NCBI GenBank assembly: GCA_033060915.1
Contig: CM065381.1
Coordinates: 3,806,001 to 3,870,000, forward strand
DNA length: 64,000 nucleotides
Reading direction: 5' to 3'
From: Euryodendron excelsum
Taxonomy: Eukaryota; Streptophyta; Magnoliopsida; Ericales; Pentaphylacaceae
The translations under genes were made by a program, and so were the position numbers. Each line of letters starts with the position of its first letter. The first letter of the stretch is position 1. Under the pieces are notes generated by a model. The model was not told the DNA's origin. It did not search any database and saw only the letters and a program-made list of their open reading frames with translations. Positions 55,890-64,000 of the stretch are shown piece after piece.

Positions 55890-57480
55890 TACAAATGCAC
55901 TGCCAAGAACCCAAGCACATTGCACAGAGATGTTATTTATCAATACAGCTTTATCACATAAAGGACATAACAAGCTCATCTAGGAGACTCAGACATAGTA
56001 AACAAGCAGAAGTTAAAAGATGAAACTATTCATTTGAGCTGCAATAATCCAGTAGACCAGAAAAAATACTACTTGCATGGACAAAAGAGAGCGAATTTGG
56101 AAAAGCTGAATGTCTAATCCTCATTTATATACCCTTCTCAAATATTTTTTCAACATAAAGAACTGATGAAATGATGCAATTGTTTATTGAAGAGGTTGAT
56201 TCCATCCATAACTCAAACCAGAGCACAAACATTAAGCAAACCTGAGCCAGGAGGATCAAACTCCAAATGTACTTAAACATCCCAAGACATACCCCACCAA
56301 AATTTTCCATTTCTTTTGGTTCAGTTCAAAGATGAAACAAACAACTGAGGCCAGATCTACACGTAAATCTGCTTCTGCTTACAAAATGAATCAGCGATGA
56401 AAAGCACAAACAATGAAGTTTTCATTATACTGGTAGAACAGAGATTTTAAGCAAACAAACAAAGTTGCAGTCTATTCACTGCCTTTTAACATATAATAAA
56501 ATTGGAACTCAAACATACTCTATTTACAAGTGATCTATCTATTATAATTGACGTAACCAAAATGAAGATGAGATGCTAGTACGGTAGTACCATCACAGGA
56601 CAAAAGGACAAGAATATGCAGGGAACAACTTTTATATGACTCATAAGGGGCTAACATTTCAATAGCAAGTTAGCAAACAATCCTGATACTTCTGATTTCA
56701 AGGCATACCATCTCCTATTAAAACCCAATAATTTAAGAATATCATGTCTCTTATGTATAAAAATATGACGAGGTTTCCAATCAAATGCTCAAACTCCATG
56801 AATGCTTGCAAGTAGCAACCCCCCAGGAGTGACTGTCCACTTCCATTTCGTAAACCACACAACAGACCTTAGAAACCTATATTTTAGTAGTGGTAGTAAA
56901 TGACAACATTAATGGTGCATGAGTCAAGCCCATGCCAACCCAAAACCGAACCGGTCTTGATCTGATTTTTATACCTAGAACCAACCCATGTTGAGTTCGG
57001 TTCACGAATTGGCTCAGGATGGTTCGAGTCCGATTCGAGTTCCAAGATGCTAATAACCGAACAAAATAAATGGGTTTATCCATTTTAAGACCCACGGGCC
57101 ACAACCAAACCAAACACCTCATAGACCCGAACAAAACTGGCAGAGTTGATTCGGTTCACAAGCCTCTCGGTTCATTTGTTCACTCCTAATTGATGCAGAT
57201 GAACCCTAAACATCAACATTGATGTAAAAATGCTACTACTCCCATCTTCCAAACCAAAGTACGATTAAAGGTCTACACGTAAAATAACCAAACGAAACCC
57301 CATTTTTCACTCACAAATCACTGATGATATTCAAAGAAAACACTGAAATATTCATCGGATCTACTCAAAATGAACATCACTACGAAGCAAATGACCCTGA
57401 TCACACACGCACATACACATGCATGTATATATATCAACATATATAACGACACAGAATTATAAAGAACAAAACCAAAGTCA

Positions 57481-57570
57481 GTCTCACCTTTATGCTTGGC
57501 CCCGAGAGAGAGAGAGAGAGAGAGACTATGGTGAAACTTGAAAAGTAAATTTACTAGGGCTTTTATAGGG
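57481..57570 (-). promoter_or_regulatory. Promoter, leader and donor site of unit B
   Basis: On the minus strand, CCCCTATAAAAGCCCTAG (TATA at 57561-57567) is followed by a CT microsatellite, GGGGCCAAGCATAAAG and a splice donor GTGAGAC (57481-57487). The order is the same in unit C. The telo-box is changed to AGCCCTAG here. This supports a non-coding first exon and a leader intron. Confidence 0.6.
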
Positions 57571-57723
57571 GTTTAGGATAAATCTTCGCTACATGCATTA
57601 CTAGTTTGGTGCTTTGGTGATCATGGATCTGAGCCATTGGATTGAGAGAAATAAAATAATCAGCCAAAAATATCTGATTCGTTAGCTTATAGGAGAAGCT
57701 TTGGATCTATTTCTATCTATACG

Positions 57724-57735
57724 TTTTGGCGGGAA
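57724..57735. promoter_or_regulatory. E2F-like site upstream of unit B
   Basis: TTTTGGCGGGAA is identical to the site in unit A (2481-2492) and equally spaced from the TATA box. Surrounding bases differ between the copies while the motif does not. Confidence 0.42.
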
Positions 57736-58795
57736 GTAGGGCACAGGTGTAGGTAACTTTTAGTGTCAAATTCTCTGACGAGCCATTTGGCGGTTCAGAA
57801 TCCTGGTAGATTCAGCGGTCCGTTTGTGGCGGTGCACCACGTCACTCTCTCTTTCTCTCATATTCATCCCCGGCGTACTCTAGAGTTAGGGCGTTTCTCT
57901 GCTCTAACTTGCGGTTTCAACCGTACTTTAACGTTGTTAGTTCTCGTTTTTGGTGTCGGTATTTTTTTGGTGTCTTTTTATGGTCTGTTGAACATTTGTA
58001 ACTTACTATTATGTCTATTTTAATATTTTTTATTTTTTTTTCAAAATTTTGTAAATAATTAAAATTAAAAAATATTAAACAATCATTATTTTTTAAAATT
58101 TTGGAAAAGAGTAAAAACTTTTTGTGTTTTGAGTGGATGAATTGCTAAAGATTCTTAACTTTTTAATGTTTTACAATAAAATGAAGTGGGTCATCTGAAA
58201 CAAGAAACATATATAACCCTAGATGAAAGCTGGTTTTCTTTGGTTGTAAAATTTAATGGAGTGAAAATTTAAATACATTAATCTAATCCATTTTCATGGA
58301 AGATACCAGGGTAGGTTTTGCTTAAATATTTTTATTGACCATATAGTCAATTTGAAATTGATCATGGATCTCAGGCAAAGAAATAAAATGATCCTCAAAA
58401 TTTTCTGATTTGTTAGCTTATAGAAGAACCTTTGTTTTTAATTATTATTATTATTTTTTTTTTGGTGTGGAGCTTTTTCTTTCTCTCATCAGGTGCTCCT
58501 AACCAAAGTAACAAATTATCAATTTTTTTGTTAAAAAAAAAAATCTCAAATTGAATGTATCCTGCACATTTCGATTATCTTTGAATTTTTTTTTCAAACT
58601 TCCGAATACTACATATAAATTCTGCATTTTCTGGATATTCCAAATTTGTCACAATTATAGAATGAGATCTTATATTATTTTATATTTATATATACTTCCT
58701 TTTCGAAATTGTTATCAATACTTTCCAAATAACTTACAAATCATAAATTATTTTGATGCCAATAATTTATGAACTCCAAACTTGTCGTTATGCTC

Positions 58796-59089
58796 CTAAT
58801 CCGTTTGACTCCAGACTTTGTTCAAGTGTTTCCAATCTATTACACCCATTAAACTTGAACTCTTTTTTATTTTATTTTTATGGATAGAGAAATATATATT
58901 AATCATCACATTAGCCTGAAGGATTGGGTAGAAGGCAGACCTTAGCTCTATGCAAATCTCAATGTCATCAACCGTAAGAGCATTTTTGCAAAAGAATTGT
59001 ACATATATTACAATGTTGTTGAACATGACAGAGTCACTTGACCAGAAAAATTTCAGCATCTTCTTTACCACTTCAATGAAGATCTCCAT
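58796..59089 (-). other. Conserved ORF of unknown nature (copy B)
   Basis: This is the counterpart of 4203-4508 with the same frame over about 80 residues (FIEVVKKMLK, SSDSVMFNNIVI, CKNALTVDDIEICIELRSAF). The ends differ. As in copy A, a T-rich run borders it on the plus strand. No domain is recognised, and it may be a retroposed fragment. Confidence 0.25.
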
Positions 59090-59500
59090 CTTTGAAAAGT
59101 TTTCTTTTTGTTAAGTGCCAAACCAGATTTTTGTAGCATCTTCTTCTAGAATAATACCGTTTAATCTCAGCTACAAAAATAACCCCACAAAGAGCAACCA
59201 GTACTACCAGAGCAAGAACATTAATCTGAACTTATGTTGAGGAAACCCCAACACATGTCCCTCATTTGAAATGAGGCCAAATTCTTTGTCATTGCATAAA
59301 ATTAAATGTGAATGAAGTATATTAAGTTAGCTTATAATAATTTTCAATGATATATACAATCGCACTAGGGATGATGGCAATAGGGCGGGTTCAATGTGGA
59401 TTATACTAAACTCTATCTTGCTTGTAATTGAAAATTTTCACCTCACACCCTATCCAAAACCCACACGCTAAACTTTTGCACTTCATCCCATCCAATTTAA

Positions 59501-60640
59501 TATGCATAAAATCTCAAATCAATAATAAAAATAACACAGATTATGCAAACATAAACACTATAATTTGAACGAAAAGAGGCTAAAAATTTAAAAAAATAAA
59601 AATTAAAGTTAAATTATTGAGGGTATTTTGTTTTGTCAAAACATAATAGGAATATTTGAAATATATCATAATATAATCAGTTTCGTGCGTGATATAATAA
59701 CCTAACCCTATCTTATCCCAAATCCACTCTAGATTATATATTTTTTCTTGTAATTCGCAATCACATGTGATAACATGATGACTTAAACCCGACTCTACCC
59801 AAACCCATGGATTGTAAAATTTCCCCGTAATCCGCTTTAACCCATTCAGTTATATCTCAAAATCCGTATTGGGCATAGTAAAGCGAAATTCCATCTTCTT
59901 TAGTCAAATTACCATTCCTAAATCGGAATATTGTGATCCGGACTTAATGAATAGACTGGAATACGAAATGCTTCTTTTAAATTGTAAAAAGGTGGTTGGA
60001 ATCATTAACCCCAGGAAAAATTAGCTCACCTTTTGCTTTTCCACAGCAAGTCCTATCTAAGGTCTAATGTCTTCTAGCCAGTCACTTTTCAAGAATTCAC
60101 CTACTCTTGTAATTCTTTTTATTTGTCTAATCGTGATCGATGGAGTACAAGACGGAGGAGAAAAGAGCCTGCCCATTCCCACAAACTTGAAGCTGGGATT
60201 TGGTTTCAAGTTTCCAATAGGACTATGAAAAAGCTTTACTAGTTAAGCTACGTGGCTTCTGGTGGGAGTTCTATTTGAAAATTTTACTGAACTCTTGGGA
60301 CATTCACATAAATACGTCTTTAAAGCTCAACAATTGTGGATTTTAATTTCAACAGTTAGAGATTTTAATTTCAACAGTTAGAGGTACAAGGAGAGGGCAT
60401 TCTTTCTTGCCAGAGGAGGTGGGTCAAACTCATGGCCTAACCTGAGGTGTGGGTGGAGTGATTTAGATCTATCTCCGTTTCATTAGTTAAAAAATTGACA
60501 CGTCATTTAAAATAAAAATAAATAAATCAACCGATGCACCTCAACAAGGACTTAAAAATAAATGAGTTTTTTGTTACATATAAAAAAATAAATTTTAATA
60601 TAAAACATGATAATTTTTATAATATATATGATATAACATT
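59501..60640. other. Intergenic, no gene seen
   Basis: AT-rich DNA between unit B and the gypsy remnant. TTTTAATTTCAACAGTTAGAG is tandemly repeated at about 60340 and 60360. The phrase GAGGTGGGTCAAACTCATGG near 60416 resembles one at about 24876 and may belong to a common dispersed repeat. No ORF of note. Confidence 0.4.
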
Positions 60641-60644
60641 ATCT

Positions 60645-60746
60645 AATCAATGCGCATAAGTTTCTTCAATTCTTTTTAAGAGTCAATCTCTATCTTTCCT
60701 TGCTTGGTACGTGTTACTTTTTAGTTCGTCCCCGAAGGCACCTTTT
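60645..60746 (-). pseudogene. Chromovirus-like gag, distal part
   Basis: On the minus strand this reads KVTRTKQGKIEID, then KELKKLMR, which fits the gag block that follows the AWW motif in plant chromoviruses. It continues the gag of 62346-62784 once the solo LTR is skipped. Stops and shifts are present. Confidence 0.6.
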
Positions 60747-62345
60747 TTATCTGTAAGCGTACGGTCAACGGTTGTAGTTTTATTCGGCAAGTCAAAATCG
60801 TATCTCCTCAAAGACTTAGTCCAATATAGGCTGTAGCACTCACTTCACACTAACCTAACTTGGGTCAAATTGAAATTATGCGAATTGAATCTAAAATAAA
60901 AAGAGAAAATAAAAGAGACCGAAAATCTTTTGAATTTTGATGATTGTTTTAAAATTTTAAACTATTGCAATAAAAATAAAAGTAATTAACACTAGGCAAT
61001 TAAATTAAAAAAAATTAGAATTAGACTTAAAGCAATTAAAAGGGAATTGGGTTCAATTAATCCAACCATCCAATTCATTCAAGGCTTTTAATGGGATTTA
61101 TAACTCAAATCAAATACAACATTTAAGAGTGTTTGATTCGGAGAATTTAACTTTGAAAACCGAGAATTCTCAACTAATTGAAATTAGATACATGATCAAT
61201 GGGAATTCAAAGGTTAATATCATCGATTTAACTATAGTCAATACTAAATTTGTGATTTGTGCATTGAGTTAGTCAAACATAGTCAATAACCTAGGTTTTC
61301 AAGGCATCTTCAGTCAATTGATGGGAATGAATTTCTAGCAATTGTGAAGTATTTATATAGTCAAGAGTCATAAATTAATACAATCAATTTGGGTGATCAA
61401 AATCTCCAAACTTAGTCAATAATTTAATATTTCTAAAATTCCACATGCAATTACTTAGAATTCGAAATTTGGAAAAATATGACAATTAATTCATGAGATA
61501 CCTCCATTGAAATTCTTAAATTATTTGGATAATTTTAAAATTTGATCCCAATTTAAAAATTAGCTAATTAAATTCATCCTAAAAGCATGTAAAATGTAAA
61601 TAAAGCATGTAGAGATTTAAAACTAAAATTTACTTGAATATTAAAAGTGTTTGGATAAAAGAAAAATACAAGAAAGTGAAGGAAAAGATAATACAATGAA
61701 GAAAAATTACAAGTTCTACCTTTATACTAATCTTACAAAGCTAAATCTAAGCTAAAAATAAAGAAAAATGAAAAATCTAATCTTCGAGAAGCTTCTCCCG
61801 CTACCCCTCTACTAAAACTAACCCTAAAAAAACATTCTCCCTTTTTTTTTTTCCCGCACACACAACTTTTATACCTGCAAATATGTATCGACTGATCGAA
61901 CGGTCAAAATACAATCGAACGGCCGATTGAACAGTCCTAAGGTGATCGAATGATTGAGGGTGATCGAACGACCGATCGATTGGTATCGGGCCCTCTCTGA
62001 AGTTTTGGTTGTTTTTGGTGTAGGAGTCATTTCCAACATCACCAATCGAATGTCCAATCGAATGGTAAAACTCCCTCTTTGAAGTTTTGGTTCTTAAGTG
62101 GAGGGATAATGCTGCAGAAGCTCAAATGGAGGCATTTTTTACTTCACCGGTTGAATGGTTCTTTGGCGATCAAATAGTTGATCTATCGGTCCTCCTATTT
62201 TTGCCCGTTTTAACCCGAAAAACCTACAAAACACACAAAAAACACAATTAAACAAATATATAGCTAAAATAAGATAATTAACTACAATTTAAAATTAACA
62301 ATGTACAAATTAAATGCTTATGATTACACTTTTAGGGTGTAATCA
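60747..62345 (-). mobile_element. Athila-type solo LTR (about 1.6 kb) in a gypsy gag
   Basis: On the minus strand it starts TGATTACACCCTAAAAGTG and shows the LTR plan of 35367-36792: GATCGG-type sites (61880-62200), GCAGGTATAAAAG (TATA at 61867-61873) and a similar downstream part. CTTTT flanks both sides (60742-60746 and 62346-62350), and the host gag frame continues across. The inner end (TTATCTGTAAGC) lacks the usual TG/CA, so the left boundary rests on the target duplication and the frame. It is strongly decayed. Confidence 0.75.
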
Positions 62346-62784
62346 CTTTTATATGCTGCCACCAAGCAGCTGCTCTCCCTCAAAACCTCGTGGCCACCAG
62401 TGGAACTTGTTTATTCTCTGGCACCTCTTTGAAGTCTAGGACTTCCTCTATTGCATTGACCCAATCCAAGAATTCGTCAAGCTGGAGATTGCCTTTGAAT
62501 TTAGGAATATCAATCTTTAGGCCTGATTCCCAATGTCTGAAATTTTTCTCCGATGTTGTAGCTCGTCTTGTCCTTCCTCTATATGGATATCCACCGAAAG
62601 GGTTACCTTCTTCTTCATCATCCATACTACCCTCCTCATCTACAGCATGTGGGCATAGGGGTTGTTGTTGTTGTTGCATAAAGGCAGTTAGTTGTTGAGT
62701 CAACTCATCAATTTGTTGTTGCATCCTTGTCTTACCCTTGTCATCGTTGATCTCTTCCACATCACGACCCTTTCTCGACAGCAT
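62346..62784 (-). pseudogene. Chromovirus-like gypsy gag, proximal part
   Basis: The ATG at 62784 opens a gag with a Gln-rich coiled coil (QQIDELTQQLTAFMQQQQQP), an acidic linker and the block LKIDIPKFKGNLQLDEFLDW and VNAIEEVLDFKEVPE, typical of plant chromoviruses. The frame breaks after LVATRF; in the next frame GRAAAWWQHIK runs up to the solo LTR at 62345. The initiator tRNA-Met-like PBS upstream fits this lineage. No LTR or pol is left here. Confidence 0.85.
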
Positions 62785-62803
62785 GACTACAAGAAGTAGT
62801 CTC

Positions 62804-62815
62804 GCTCTAATATCA
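62804..62815 (-). promoter_or_regulatory. Primer-binding site remnant of the chromovirus-like element
   Basis: On the minus strand, TGATATTAGAGC matches TGGTATCAGAGC at 10 of 12 bases, and GAGACTACTTCTTG follows toward gag. The LTR that should precede it is gone; sequence of unit D begins within about 50 bp. Confidence 0.6.
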
Positions 62816-62864
62816 ACTGATGCAGGAGCTTCATGTATTTTAATGCCACGTTAGCTACTGCATC

Positions 62865-63370
62865 AAATATTGATCGGATCTACTCTCAATTTACAAAGTA
62901 ACGAACATCAACACAAAGCAAATGACCCATGATTAGACACAGCTATGAATACATACAAGGAAATAGACATATATAGCGACACACAAATATCTAAGAACAA
63001 AAACGTAGTTGGATTTTTTTAGGGTTTTTATCGGGTTCAGGAGAAATTTTCGCTATGTGTAGTATTAGTTTGGATTTTTGGTGCTTAGATGATCATTGTA
63101 TTGAGGCGTTGGATTTAAAGAAATTAGGGTCCGTTTGGTATAATTTTTTTCAAACTTTTTTGGCTTGATTTTTTTTTTTGAACTTATAAGTAAAAAAGAC
63201 TATTTTTTTAATTTTTTTTCCCCTAATTTAGCTTATAAAATAAAAAAAAGCTAAAAAAAAAAAAATTCAACCCTTTTTTTATAAGCAAAATGAAAAAAAC
63301 TAGATTTAAGTTGGACACTTAATGATCAGCCAAAGCATGTGATTCGTTAGTTCATGCTAGTCAAATGGGT
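62865..63370 (-). repeat. Host gene unit, copy D (fragment)
   Basis: The stretch from ATTGATCGGATCTACTC to the MITE, and again from 63319 (ATGATCAGCCAAAGCATGTG), matches copy B at about 57345-57690. It keeps the telo-box TAGGGTTTTTAT, but the TATA box is changed to GATAAAAA and the CT microsatellite is lost. The gene body is absent, replaced by the gypsy remnant. Confidence 0.65.
63127..63318. mobile_element. Tourist-like MITE (192 bp) in unit D
   Basis: TTA lies on both sides (63124-63126 and 63319-63321). Unit C (GGAATTAATGATCACC, about 16474) is the empty site. The element starts GGGTCCGTTTGGTATAA and ends TTGGACAC, a short inverted match to its start (GTGTCC). The interior is made of A-runs and T-runs and is non-coding. 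GTACCAAACGGTC at about 25090 may be the end of a relative. Confidence 0.72.
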
Positions 63371-64000
63371 TAAGTGTGTTCCAAATACGCTATCTTAAGA
63401 CCTACCTTAAAAATTCACATGCTATATTGTGACATAAGTAATGATGCTATATTGTGAGAGAAGTAACCATGACATAGTACTTGAAGAGAATTGAATAATC
63501 ACTCCTAGAGTTAAGCTGTTTTTTCATGTGCTTGGAAATTGCATTTTAAGGACAAATGTGCAGAGTTAAAGTTCTTTCAACTACTGCCATTAAGACTTAA
63601 GCATCACATTATGGAACTTACCACTAATTTGGACAATTGTGCACTAGTAAGTAGTACAAAATGTGCAGTGGTAAGTAACATTAACTACTGCAATTAAGAT
63701 TAAATGTTATCGTATGGGACCCACAATTAAATGATCATAATGAAAGTAATACCTAAACTCCTAAATATGATTTACTTATTGGACTCTTTTTTCGTGTTTT
63801 AAATAGTTTACACTGCATTTTTGTTCTTTTTTTTTTTTTTTTTGTGGCCATAGATTGGAGATAATCACATCAACAAAAGAACATTACATTAGACACTCAT
63901 TTCTAAGAGAAATTATAACAAATAAAGTAATCACAACAAGACCAACCATCACAAAAACAAAAAAAAAAAAACACTACATAATCCACCACCACTAGAAATA
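63371..64000. other. Intergenic; T-run at the right edge
   Basis: No gene is seen. A run of about 19 T (63825-63843) followed by GTGGCCATAGATTGGAG resembles the T-run plus ATGGATAGAG of 4230-4256 and 58865-58890. It could be the tail of a minus-strand retroposon that continues past the window. Confidence 0.35.

Larger units (their letters stand above)
55283..59500 (-). repeat. Host gene unit, copy B (most complete)
   Basis: This is the reference copy. On the minus strand, from right to left, it has an upstream region (57600-59500), TATA box and CT-rich leader (57488-57570), a leader intron of about 1.6 kb (57487 to 55900) and the coding exon (55889-55293). Copies A (1-4910), C (4911-5032 plus 15925-16860) and D (62865-63370) match parts of it in the same orientation. 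That makes it a dispersed tandem family broken up by transposons. Confidence 0.75.

Noticed and set aside
57763..58023. 86-codon plus-strand ORF near the unit B promoter
   Set aside because: The frame is not kept in copy A and the sequence is promoter upstream DNA.

Overview
This is a plant (probably eudicot) nuclear window. Supporting observations are AT-rich intergenic DNA, GT-AG introns, plant-type TATA boxes, telo-box and CT-rich leader promoters, an F-box/DUF295-like gene, a DC1-domain gene and several plant lineages of LTR retrotransposon. There are few host genes and many nested mobile elements. No prokaryotic feature, CRISPR array, rRNA or tRNA was seen.

Layout. (1) 1-17 kb: two diverged copies (A and C) of a host gene unit whose promoter faces the minus strand. 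Copy A carries two TTA-flanked MITE-like insertions. Copy C is split by a 10.9 kb Ty3/gypsy element of Tat type (5033-15919, minus strand). That element has 554-bp LTRs, a GCAAG target duplication, decayed gag-pol with a second RNase H, an antisense spliced gene with its own TATA box, and about 1.1 kb of 59-bp hairpin repeats between the two convergent coding regions. (2) 17-23 kb: a long-TIR MITE, a DC1 gene fragment, another MITE, and a gene joining a P-loop ATPase/kinase-like domain to Cys/His-rich DC1 domains. (3) 23-34 kb: mostly intergenic, with one clearly intact gene, an F-box/DUF295-type protein on the minus strand (29528-30685), and an AT-rich tandem duplication. (4) 34.9-53.4 kb: a nested set. 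An old Ty1/copia element was hit in gag by an Athila-type LTR, now a solo LTR (TSD ATGAT), and at the protease active-site codons by a 13.4 kb Athila-type element (TSD ATTAT). The 5' LTR of that Athila was hit by a copia-type solo LTR (TSD GAAAA). (5) 53.4-64 kb: a second, fuller copy of the host unit (B) with its coding exon, which has one premature TAG. Next come an old chromovirus-like gag interrupted by another Athila solo LTR, and a fourth unit fragment (D) with its own MITE.

How the parts relate. Paralogous unit copies serve as empty sites, which gives exact ends and target duplications for most insertions. Interrupted reading frames do the same for the copia and chromovirus hosts. The most interesting non-routine signals are these: the antisense gene plus hairpin array in the Tat element; an LTR-promoter-like module with a 26-G run ahead of the third Athila ORF; LTRs packed with CGATCGATCG; the P-loop/DC1 fusion; and the repeated promoter unit with E2F-like sites. 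All retroelements carry stops or frameshifts, mostly of the C-to-T type expected of old methylated copies. Family names rest on motif recognition only, since no database search was possible.
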